The notes beneath the pieces were generated by a model. That model was not told where the DNA came from, made no database searches, and saw only the letters and a list, made by a program, of their open reading frames with translations. Below, piece after piece: positions 26,301 through 37,600 of a stretch of DNA of 64,000 bases. The stretch comes from Tetrahymena thermophila SB210 (Eukaryota > Ciliophora > Oligohymenophorea > Hymenostomatida > Tetrahymenidae), in contig NW_002476434.1 of assembly GCF_000189635.1 (NCBI RefSeq), forward strand, positions 496,001-560,000. The letters run 5' to 3'. How positions within the stretch are numbered: the first letter of the stretch is position 1; each line of letters begins with the position of its first letter. The translations under genes were made by a program, and so were the position numbers.

Positions 26301-29300
26301 GAATAGAGTCAGGTATCAATGTAATATCTGTTCAGTAGTATTACTTATATACTATATACTATGATTTCTTCACAATGAATTTCATTAGAATGGGTGAAAA
26401 TAATACTTTTAGAATCAGCTATAAGCAATTCTCAAAGAGAGTTTAAGTGAAACCTGAATTCATCTTTGTTATAATAGCACATCAAGACGAATATGAGCAT
26501 ATGGATCCTGCTTTGCTTAATAGATTTGAAAAATATATAATAAATTTAAAAGACTTGTTAAGTGAAGCTGACAGAAAGCTACTGGTTGAGCTTAAAAAAG
26601 AGTATGTTTTTTATTTTAAAATTTCAATTCAAATTGAGTATTTTATTAATTATTTAGAATAAGATAACTAGAGAATATCTAATCAAATATGAAATTATTT
26701 ACTTTTTCTTCTGAGAGTGAGCTATACAGCTTAGTTATACAGTAAAAGCACAATGAAGAAAATTATGAATGTTTAAAATAAAAGTGTTTGAACAAGCTAG
26801 GAGATTTGACATATAGAACTTACATTTTCCATAATAAAAACAATGAGAACAATGTTCAATACAAAGATTGGTTAAATAGATCATATCTAGATAATTTATT
26901 AAGCTATTTAGAATATTAGAAGTAGCAAATTAATTAAAAATAAGAATCTTTTAAAAGCATTATTTATACAACCTCCTTTATGCATGATAAATACAAATAA
27001 CAGATCGATCTAAAGGGATTCAATTCTAAAATAATAAGCATTAAAATTTATCCTACTAAAGATTTATTTATCTAACAACTAGAAGAATTTTACAATAAAG
27101 GAGATGAAGATTTACTTATAATAGGTGTTGATCAAATATATGAATCGTATAAGAACTTATGCTACTTGCAGTATGAGCTATAATATTATCACTCTTTATA
27201 CCAACAACAAAACAAAAAGAAACTTAAAAACTTAATTTTAACTATTCAGCTATCTTCTTTAAATGTCAATGGATTGGCGTTTTGTGAAAATTGGAACCAA
27301 GTTTAAATTGAAAATCTTCTACCATATGTCTATACAGTTCCTGTGAATTTATCTCATAAAATACTAGAAAAAGCTAACTAAAAGTTAAATTATCGTTATC
27401 TAGTTAACAACAACATTATAACAATCCTAACAGATAAATATGATAGGGATATTTTCTTATATTTTATCTCTACACCAGGTTTTTTTACAAGCTTAATGAC
27501 AAGCATTTAAATTAATGATAGCCAAAATACAAATGAGAGTAATGAAACCAAATATACATACTTAAATAGTAGAATTAACTATTTTAAAAAACTTATTTCA
27601 TTTTATAATGGCATTCAAAGTGAATATTAAATCTAATTACTTAAATTATTTTATGAACAGTTTGATAAAAAGATAAGGATAGATTAAAATTACGACGTTC
27701 ATTGGTCAAAAAATATTTAATTTCCAAATGTTGTCTACAAAAAAGAAGGAAACAATAAAAAAATAAATAAGACTCAATAAATTCCAATCATAAACTTTGA
27801 AAAAATTCTTATTAATCATCTAATAAGTTATTTCGTTGATTAGCTATCTGAAATAGTAGTTATTATGGAAAAAAATAATTTTATTGTAGAGGATTTAATT
27901 ATAGAAAATGAAATAAATGTAGAGTAAAGAAAAAATTAGATAGAAATGATAAAACAATATTTTAATTTCGAGTACAATCAACCAGTTATAAAAATATTAT
28001 AAAAAATACCTGAACCTTTCAAATTAATATAATCAAGATAAATGTATAATTAATTAGAAGAAAACAAGTTTCGCATGTAGTATTTAGAATTAAATAATAT
28101 TAAAAAAGACATGGCATACTTGCTTTTATATATTGAAGATTTTTCAAGAATTAAAAGATTCTTACCCGATTAGATAAAAGAAATTCTAATCATGCTAGTT
28201 AAATAGAATAAATTATAATCATATTAAAGTATTCATTAATTCTGTTGGGATTATGAAGATATTTTAACTGAAAAAGCTGAACTTTTCAAATGTTTAAAAA
28301 TTGATGGTTTTATATAAAAGCTCACTTAATTTATAATAAGCAATAATATAAACAAATAATAATTGAACACATTCTATCAAGATACTTCATTCTAATTCGT
28401 AGCTAATTAACCATTAATGAAAGATGTTAAAAAATTTACTTAATAAGTTAATATTTTCATAAAGTTTTTCTCTTATGACAATATTGATTCCTAAATATTA
28501 ATTTATCTCCAAAAATTAAGAGAGATTATACCAATTTAATTTCAGCATATATATTAGGTAAAATATATTTATATTTTTTTAAAAAATATTTTTATTTTTT
28601 TTATTGTAGGAAATTTCAGGAGAAATTCTTCAATATAAATCCCTTGGATTTATAGAATTATAAAAAAATGTTTAGATAGAGGAGCTTTCTTAAATAGAAT
28701 AATTAAAATTTTCAATTAAGTTTAACAAAATTCATTTAAATGCTAATTTCATCAATGGTGAAGAAAAATAAATTTTTATATAGAATTTCTTAAACTAAAC
28801 TTTTACATATTTACAACAAGTTTAACAAAACTCTCAAAACTATGCTATTGATTCTTAAATTACAAGTATAATAAAATAAGGAGTTAGTATTATTGTTGTT
28901 TAGTTTATCTAAGAAAATAAAGATGTGCTTTTAATTAAGTTAATGTAAGAGTTATAACCAAATTAATAAAATGCATCTAATATTTCTAGCATCTTAAGAT
29001 AATTTTTTGATTAAATTAAAATGCCTATCTCCTCTCCTCTCTCAATTATTTTTGTGGAAACACTATATAATGAACTTATAGCTTTATACAAAAACCCTAT
29101 ATTATAAACATTGAATTTTGTTAGTATTTATCAAGCCTTCAAAGATTCTAGAAAAGATCATGCTAATCTTAGTTAGTTAATTGCTATTTCTTGTCTAAAA
29201 ATCCTTTCTTCAGTAAATTTATTGAAATAAAATTTATATTAAATTTTATACTTTAGTATTTAATAGATCCAATAAAATAGACTATGTAGAATGGCACTTT

Positions 29301-31106
29301 AGAATTCTAAATTTAAAATAAATCATTTTTAGATATTTTGACTTTAATGTCAGATTCGTTTGATGCTTAGGATCCATAAAACAATATTTTTCATAATCAT
29401 ATAATATTATAAATAATAGATTCTTTACCTATTTCCATAGTAGAATATTCAAAAAAACTAGATGATAATAAGTAGAATTAAAATTAGTTAGGTTTCATTT
29501 ATAAATTTATATCCAAATATGAAGATTACTATGCTAAACTATAAAAATTACTTCGTGATAAAGAAAGCTACACTACTATATTTAAGATAAACAATAATGA
29601 ATATAAACCTTAAGAAAAACCAAAATTATTGAATATCTTAAACTTAAACAACAATAATTTAAAAAGAATTTAATTTATTTATCCAATAATAAGTCTAATA
29701 AAAATCATTTACGAGAAATATGCTTATGAATTTAATGAAAATGATTTAAAAGAAATAGATTTATCCTATATATTTTAAAATAGCTTAGAAATAAACGAAA
29801 ATTAACTTCTAAATTCTAAGATTGCAATAGAAAAGGTAAATTATAAAAAAAATATTTTTTTATTATTGTTAATAGTTTTTATTTTTTAAAGTTATTAGAT
29901 TAAAATGATGATGATGATGATGTAAACCAATTAAAACTTTTTGAATTGATATGCCCTCAAAAAGACTAGAATAAAAGTAGAATCTTTTAAGAGATTAAGA
30001 ATTTAATAAATATTTAGAATGAAGCGATAAATCAAATTTCAAGTTCACAAGAAAAATTTATTTTTGATACAACCTAATCTGATTTTATTGAAATAAAATC
30101 TGACTTATTTGATAAAAAACATATTTATTTTTTTTCAGATGGCGAAGGAAAAGTAAACTATGAAGAACTATAAGATTATTACTAAAATGAATTTTTAGAA
30201 TTTAAACCAAAGATATTAGGATTAGATAAAGTTGACTATAAAGTCAAACAATAATTTTACTCATTAGACTTGATATACCATAATTTATAAATTCCTCAAA
30301 AAGAACTAACTTTGGATAAAATTTATAATTTAGAAAATTTAAATATTGACACAGAGTCATGTATTGAAATAAGAAATATTCTGATTAAACTTAATTAAAT
30401 GCTGAAGGTTAAAGGTAATAAAGTTGGCGATTCTGAAGTATTAATAACAAAGCTACTTCAAACAAATAATATAAAAGAAGAATTAGATAATAAAATAATT
30501 TAACTTCTTGACAATTTCACTTGCAACTATCTCTGTTCTTTAATTTAGTATTTTGAAAATAAAATAATGGACTATCTTATAAGCTTATTGATTACGAGGA
30601 AGTATATTGGTGAATAAATTTAATAAGAATCAGACTTAAATAAACTTATTTAACTAATCTAATAAAATTAAATATAGATAAATAGTTTCAAAAATTTGAT
30701 CGGAAGATTTATTATAAGGTTGAACAAAAACTTTAGGGTTGGTTCATTGCAAAACAATCTATTTTAAAACATATTTGACTCAAAGTATTAAAAGGAGTTT
30801 TTTTCATCAATTGAGTCACCATTATGCAGTATTAAATTATAATAGGAGTTTAAGAAATTTTTATTTACAAATGAAGACTCTTATATAATTTATCAAAGAT
30901 TATTAATCTTAATTGAATTAGATAAAAAATAATAATAATAAGAATTATAAAATTTAAAATTAGAATAAAATAAAAATAAAAATAATCAAAACGCAATAAA
31001 ACTATTGATAGATGAAAAATGTTAAGACATGCAGTAAAATATAGATTAAGATGTATAAGATAATAGCTAGTATAACGAAGATTAATCATTTTTAGATGTT
31101 GTGTGA
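17308..31106 (+). CDS. giant RNF213/mysterin-like AAA+ protein, copy 1 (no RZ finger seen)
   Basis: 4416 aa in 11 exons. Introns: 21091-21146, 22432-22504, 25255-25300, 25454-25512, 25711-25765, 26177-26227, 26602-26657, 28558-28609, 29213-29256, 29836-29891. All are GT-AG and the spliced length is an exact multiple of three. The AAA core shows: a degenerate Walker A, KRAGEGKTY (about residue 1690, split by an intron); GETGIGKT (2234-2241) with Walker B FLDEVNT (D2292, E2293) and sensor FVAACNPY; GEPGTSKT (2568-2575) with Walker B VVIDEIG (D2643, E2644), sensor LAISNVDLD and NMNRC; then HMDPALLNRFEKY. This order and these variants (SK instead of GK in the second site, DEIG, LLNRFEK) match the AAA3/AAA4 modules of RNF213. 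The ~1700-aa C-terminal part has neither a RING nor an RZ cysteine cluster that I can find. It ends in a Gln/Asn/Asp-rich tail. It is paralogous to the gene at 34619. Confidence 0.85.
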
Positions 31107-31689
31107 AATTTATTTAAAATATTATTTTTTTATTACTGTTTGTAAAATTATAAATTAAATATTTATTTTGATTTTAGAAATTGGAATTTTAATATTATTT
31201 TTTACTTCTTCATTCATATTAAAACATTTAATTTTACATTCAATCAAAAATTCAACTTTTTTATTTTATTTTTTGTTCTGGAATTAAAAGAATTTTCTCT
31301 TTTTAATTTTTATTAACATTAATTAAAACAAGGAAGCATGTTTTTCAGGTTTAAGATTATCAAAAATAAAATTATTTCTAAATTATTAAAACAATATGGT
31401 TTAACTCACTATCAATTATTCTAGTTGAAAAAAATACTACATTATAAATAATTTTTTTATTTTAATATAATTAATAAAAAAATTATGAAACAAAATTATT
31501 TTTTTAAAATAATTTTTAATTATTAACATTATTAAAGTAAAAGTTTAAATAGTTAAAAGAAAGGAAAAGAGAGTGAAATGCGAATAGAAAATTAAAAAAA
31601 ATAAATAGTAAAGAGTAAAGAGTAGACTGTATGGAATAAAAGCTGAAATTAAAAAGGTAGTTATTATAATTAATTTATATACAAAATAA

Positions 31690-32575
31690 ATATTGAGAAA
31701 AAAAATTCATTTTTTCAGAGAATAAAATCGTAACAATTATTTTAATAATGTCCTTTAAATAAATGATTTATAATTAAATACTTTTATTTCTTAAATTTGC
31801 TTTTGGATTTAAATTATGATTGAAATATCCTTATTTATTTAAAATAGATATCTCAGGTCAATTTTTCCCATTTTATATTACATAATCTTGATAATTTGTA
31901 TCATTAATTGATGGGGAAATCCAATTATACCTATTCTTTTTAAATTACGATTATCATTTGGTGAAATAAATATCTTTTTTTTCATAAAAAAGCTTTTCCT
32001 ATCCACTATAAGTTTTTAATTAAGATATATAGGTCATAATTCATAGATATTTTTAGATTTTGAAATAATCCATTTTATTTCATTTCAAAATATCCCTTTT
32101 TACTTGATTGATAATATAAATCATTAATTGCATATTATAATTTACCCATCATAAGTTGGAAAATAAATATATTAGAAATCAAAAATTTAAATAAATATCT
32201 AGCAATTTTTGAATATATTTATTAATAGTAACTTAAAATAATGATGTCTTAAAAATATGTCTAAAATAAAAATTATTAATCCATTTTGCTATTAAATTTT
32301 TCATGAAAACAAATAAAATAAGATAAGGAAATTGAATAAATTAATGATAAAACTTATTAAAACAAGCAATTTTATTTTGTTCATTTTGATTTAATGGATA
32401 TTTTAAAATTTGGTTCATATAAATTAACTTATCATTTTTAAATTATATTTCTCTTTTTTAAAAATAATAATTTATTATTGTTATAAAAGAGGAGAATTTC
32501 TTTTTTAAATTATCATCAAATTATTATATAAATACTCTCACCTTAAAGAAAGTATTTATAGTTTTTAAGCAGGGT
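31690..32575. repeat. direct repeat, copy A
   Basis: It matches copy B (33058-33360 plus 33830-34480) in collinear order. Shared blocks are AAATAAATGATT, TTTGGATTTAAATTATGAT (TTGGATTTAGATTATGAT in B), TTTTTCCCAT, CCAATTATACC against CTAATTATACC, GGTGAAATAAATATCTTT, AAAAAAGCTTTTCCTA, GTTTTTAATTAAGATATA, TTTTTACTTGATTGAT and AAATCATTAATTGCATATTA. The divergence is substantial but the alignment is continuous. Confidence 0.8.
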
Positions 32576-32579
32576 ATTA

Positions 32580-33000
32580 AACAATGATTTAAATAGAAAT
32601 AGCTGAAAAAGTTATCCTTAGATACCATGTTTACCCTCTATCAGAAGGTATGCTATCTTTTTGAAGTAAATTATGATTAATTAGAAGAAAAAGTTGAAGA
32701 AAAAATAATAATTAAATTCTCAAAAAAATCAAAGTAATTTAGTATATTCAAAGGGAATATGAATTTTTAAACAAAATCAACCAACCATTATTATTTGATA
32801 AAATTATAAATGAAGAAGTGGATTTCTTTATTTATCAACTAAAAATTGATTCAAAACTAATTTGAAAAAGCTGTACTTTAAAAGAAAATTGTTTATGTAT
32901 TGCTTTATTCATATTCACTGTAGCTCCTATTTTTATTACAGGAGAATCTGCAATATCAAAGTCATTAAAGTTTACAATAACTTTTTTAAAACTTTTTGCA
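32580..33000 (+). pseudogene. decayed fragment of RNF213-like AAA core
   Basis: A collinear, closely similar copy of two parts of the second giant gene. About 32600-32725 matches 41735-41870 (region just after the AAA3 module), and about 32725-32990 matches 42200-42455 (the AAA4 P-loop region). The ~330 bp between them are deleted. It is broken by a frame-shifting change with an in-frame TGA near 32663 (TTTTTGAAG where the intact gene has TTTTGTGG) and by a second TGA near 32862 (ATTTGA where the gene has ATTTCA). The P-loop reads GESAISKS instead of GEPGTSKT. No promoter or start is seen. Similarity is closer to the downstream than to the upstream giant gene. Confidence 0.85.
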
Positions 33001-33016
33001 ACTAAAATTAAGTTTC

Positions 33017-33033
33017 ACCCTTAATTTAAGGGT
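33017..33033. repeat. 17-bp palindrome
   Basis: ACCCTTAATTTAAGGGT: two 8-bp arms around one central base, in a region where G/C runs are rare. It lies just 3' of the pseudogene fragment and may mark its breakpoint. Confidence 0.6.
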
Positions 33034-33057
33034 TGACGGTAATTGAAATATCATATA

Positions 33058-34480
33058 AATATTGAAAAAAGAATTAATTTTTTAAAAAAATAAAATCCTA
33101 ATAATTATTTTATTTAAATAAATGATTATTTAATTAATACTTTTATTATTTAAATTTACTATTGGATTTAGATTATGATAGAAATATCTTTATTTATTTA
33201 ATTAAAATACATATTTTTAGGTTAATTTTTTCCCATGTTGTATTACATAACCATGTAAATTTTTATCCTAAATTAATTGGTAATGAAATCTAATTATACC
33301 ATTTCTTTTTAAATTTTCAATATGAACTGGTGAAATAAATATCTTTGTTTGCACAAAAAAATATTCCCTTTAAATACTTAGGGTTATTACTGAACTTTTA
33401 GCGAAGAAAAATAATTGAGCAATATATCGTATTAGTTACCTTAAAGATAAATAGATATAACATCAAATTAAAAACTCCAGAAAAAGATTAAGAATTCAAT
33501 CATTTAATCAATAGTTTATGGGAAACATTAATTATAGAGCTCACCATATTAAATATGTCTCAAAGTAAATGATCGATTTGATTGAAGGATATGTTATTAT
33601 GTTCTAATTGGGAAAATAAAAGAAAGAACTATATTAATTCAGGTATTAAATAAAGGATTAAGTATCTATCCCCCTTAGAAAAGTCTCTTAAGATAAAAAA
33701 AAACTATTAACTCTAAGATTATAAGATATTTCAGCCTGCTCATCTCTTTTATAATTAATCACAAAAAGAAGTTATTCCCTAAGAAGAATACCTATCATTA
33801 ATAAAGGGAATATAAGAAGAAAGAAATAAAATATATCTTGAACATATGAATGTAAGAATATCTTTTTTTGCATAAAAAAGCTTTTCCTACGCATTATGAG
33901 TTTTTAATTAAGATATAATGATTGATATAGGTCAGAATTCAATAGATATTTTTTGATTATTAAATAATCCTTTTTATTTGATTGAAATATTACTTTTTAC
34001 TTGATTGATGATACAAATCATTAATTGCATATTAGAGTTTTACCCATCAAAAATTGATAAATACATTCAATAATATTAGAAATCAAAAATTTAAATAAAT
34101 ATCTGGAAAATCTTCATCTACCTTTGAGCATCAATATTAATAACAACTTAAAATAATGAAGTTTTAAAAATATGCCTAAAATAAAAATAATTAATCCATT
34201 CTGCTAATAAATTTCTCAAAAAAGCAAATAAAATAAGATAAGGACATTAGATAAATTAATGGTAAGACTTAACAATACTAGCAATTTTGTTCAACTTATT
34301 GTGATTTAATGAATATTTTAAAATTTGATTCGTCTTCACTATTTCTCTTTTTTTAAAAAAATAATAATTTATTATATTAAATTTGTCTATTTTTTTTTTA
34401 TAAAAGTGGAAAGTCTCTTTTTTGAATTATCATAGAATTATGATATAAATACTTTCAACTTAAAGGAGGTATTTTTAATT
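33058..34480. repeat. direct repeat, copy B, interrupted
   Basis: Second copy of the repeat seen at 31690-32575. It is split: the left part runs to about 33360, a foreign-looking segment follows, and the right part resumes near 33830-33850. It ends about 140 bp before the start codon of the downstream giant gene, so it forms most of that gene's upstream region. Confidence 0.78.
33361..33813. mobile_element. ~450-bp insert with 12-bp terminal inverted repeats
   Basis: It interrupts repeat copy B; the equivalent point in copy A has no such sequence. It starts ATATTCCCTTTA (33361-33372), and the exact reverse complement TAAAGGGAATAT is at 33802-33813. Imperfect direct repeats AATATCTTT(g/t)TTTGCA(c/t)AAAAAA lie on both sides (33338-33360 and about 33850-33873), though the right one is some 35 bp past the inverted repeat. 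Open frames of 70-110 codons exist on both strands; no transposase motif was recognised. It could be a small non-autonomous element or an internal-eliminated-sequence-like insertion. Confidence 0.45.
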
Positions 34481-34618
34481 ATTATAATATTGATAAATTT
34501 GCAAGAGCAGCTTTTAAAAAAGAAATATTGAAAGAAAAAAAAACGCATTAGTTATAAATCAAATAAGCTTCAGATAATATAAAGATTTATATATTGTTGT
34601 ATTAAAAATATTACACAG

Positions 34619-37600
34619 ATGTTTAGCATTAATAATTAACGACTATCGAATATTCAAAAAAGTGGACTTGATGTTGGATAAGTGGAAGATTAGAAAGTAC
34701 TTGAAAATAATTATAAAGATATTAAGATATATCCAAATCTCTTAAATGACTAGCACTCAAGAATTGAAACAACCAATTAAAATAAATCTATTTAAATCTA
34801 ACAACCTTAAATAGATAATAGATTATCCAAAGAAAGTGAAATATCAAAAAATTTAAATAGCAATTTAAACATTAACCTACAAAGCAATATTTAGTAAAAT
34901 CAAAATAAGATGACTATATACTTGCAAACTCCTAATAACGAATCTTATTTAAATTTAAAAAGTACTAAAGTTCAATTAATAAATTCAACTAAAAAAACAG
35001 AGTTAAAGTTAGCAAATCACTACTAAGAAGATGCGAATCATCCTCTGCTTCGAAATTGGAAAAAGGAAAATGTAGAACAAAAATTGTATCTGTATTCTTA
35101 AAAGTAGCTTTCAGAAATATAACAGTTGAATTAAAATGAGTTTTTACTTATTTTTGAGAATGATTAAGGTTCTAAAAAACTATAATTCACTTTACCATAA
35201 GATTCTGATGTGTTCTTTATTGATTCAAGTACTTTGGAAGATAAGCTCAATCAAGATGATAAAGCCTATAATAAGTAAATTAACAGTGAGTGTTTAACTG
35301 AATTTGCTCTTTAGTTACTTTTAAAAGATAGTTTTGTCAAATTTATAAAATTCTGTAATTAATTTGACACAAAGTTTAACAGAGGAAAATTTGTAAACTA
35401 GCTTATTTCATTTGGATTTAAAGATGCCAATCAAGAGTTTGACCTAAAAACATTTTTGATCTTCCTGTTTGCGTAGTCTGTTAATAAAGAACTATCTATA
35501 ATTACTCCAAGAATTAAAATTTATGATATCTTCATAAATCTATATAAAGATGAAAGTGATAGGAAAAGAATATCTTAAGCTTCTGATTAATTAAATAACT
35601 GTAAAGACTGGCATGCTATCAAGAAACTTATTGAAGAAGTTTTTTTAAATGATGCCACTTTTGAACAGTCTAAAGACTATTATAAGATAAAAAACACATT
35701 TAATTTAAATATATGCGCTAAAGCTATTTTTATGTCAAAGATTAAAACAGAATTCGAACCCAATTTGAATGAAATATTTAATTAAGAATACATGGATGAT
35801 AGTGGAATGACTACTGAAGATTATCGCGAGTTGTTCATTGGATAAACTTTTTAAATAAAAAATGAAAACGCTCTCTAATATTTAGAATAAAACATTTCCT
35901 TAATTAATTTCTTATTTGAAAAAACATAAAAATTTGATATAAAGGCATACGAAAATGTAAAAAAGACAGTTTATTCAGTAGTTATAAAGTATTTTAATAA
36001 CAAAGATTTGATTGAAACTTAAAAATTATTGAGGAGCAAAAAATAGATATTTGAAAAATTGCATATTGAATCTGATTATTTTTTAAAATAATTAAAATTT
36101 AATGAAAAATTATTAGAAATAAATTTAGAGGATATAAAATAAGAAGACATTTAAATCTTTGACTCTATATTAAATAGTTAAAATAATAATTTAGATGTGC
36201 TTTTACAAATTTTGTCAAGGATTAAAGTATTAAACTTGGATGAAAAATCAACAATGAATAAAATTTTTGAAACTTTAAACAAAAAGATAGTGCATTAAAT
36301 GTAGTAAATAAATTAGGGTTAAGATTAACAATAAAAAATGGGGTAACTCAAGCAAATCTTGTACAAAATATTTATTAATAATTGGAATAATTTAGAAAAC
36401 TCTCAAAAAATTAAGTAATCTATCAAATTTGAAGTTTGTAGATATGACTTTTAGCGCCAATACAAACAGTAGCTAGTAGAAGAAGAAAAAAGTTTATTCA
36501 CTTTTTTCATATAAAACTAAGACATAATTTAAAACATTTTAGAAATTGATAGCTCAATATAGAAAGAATTAGAGTTACCATAAGATGTAAAAAGTAAATT
36601 AATAGAGAAAATGTATGAAATTTTATTAGAAAAAATATACAAAATTGAAGATAATTAGGAGTTTTGTAAATTTTTAAAAAACATGGGTGATGATAGTATC
36701 AAGCAAAAAGTATTTGAAAAGAATAGTAATCTAGTAATAAAATCTTTGTAAGATAAAGCACACTAACTAATTTAAAAGGGATAAATTAAGTAGATGGAAG
36801 AATGGAACATTTAATATATTTTAGAATAAAAAGTATTTGAGCTACTTTTTTCAGTATTAATAAATAAAAAAGATTTCAACAAATCGGAGATATTCTCAAT
36901 AATAAAATAAATAATTTCTAAAAATGAAAATTTATAGGGTACAACATGGAAAGATTATAAGAAAATAAATGAAAAAAAAGATATATTTAAAAAGTTTATC
37001 GAATTTTGTGGTATAAAAAAAACAAATGGCTTTGAGGTATTTGAGACTTTCTATAATCAGTATAGTAAATTAAAATGTTTTATATAACTTATGAAAAATC
37101 TAAATGTTACTGATATAGATGATTAAAAATAATTATTAGATAGCGTAGACAAAGACGAAAATTAAGAAGTAAAAGCTATTTAAGAAAAATTCAATAAAAT
37201 TATAGATGAAAATAATTCATTAATTGGTACTTCCTAATATTTAGTAGACCTCAAATTATTTGACTAAATTTCTAACACTTATTCAATAAAAAATTAAACT
37301 ATTGATGAGACTATGAATTAAATAAATAGCTTTGCTCTTCCATTTTTAGAGAGCATATATCGATATTTACTAGAGCAAGAATTTCCAGATCTAGTATAAG
37401 ATTTTTAAAATGAAGAAATTGAATAATTTAAAAATGATAAAGATGTTTAAACAAGAAACTGTTATTAATTCCTAAATACACATTTTAAAGATCATTTTAG
37501 TCTAAATAAAGAAATTTTATTCTAAGAATATGAAAACTTAAGTATGATTTGTGAATAAAAGTTTTAAAAAAAAATTTCTTCTACTTTTTTTATTTAATTT

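Larger units (their letters stand above)
31107..34618. other. spacer between the two giant genes: pseudogene, repeats and insert
   Basis: About 3.5 kb with no intact gene. Starting near 31690 it holds a first repeat copy, then a decayed AAA-core fragment (32580-33000), a perfect-arm palindrome (33017-33033), and a second repeat copy interrupted by a ~450-bp insert with inverted ends. It then leads into the second giant gene. Confidence 0.7.

Noticed and set aside
29200-29340. Apparent frameshift in the first giant gene near 29340
   Set aside because: Resolved by a 44-bp GT-AG intron (29213-29256, phase 0) that restores the frame.
30865-31089. Minus-strand hydrophobic frame opposite the 3' end of the first giant gene
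   Set aside because: Antisense of a Lys/Asn/Gln-rich coding tail, which always gives a Phe/Leu/Ile-rich complement.
33519-33841. Open frames on both strands inside the inverted-repeat insert
   Set aside because: About 70-108 codons long, no transposase or other motif, and equally open on both strands; not enough to call a gene.
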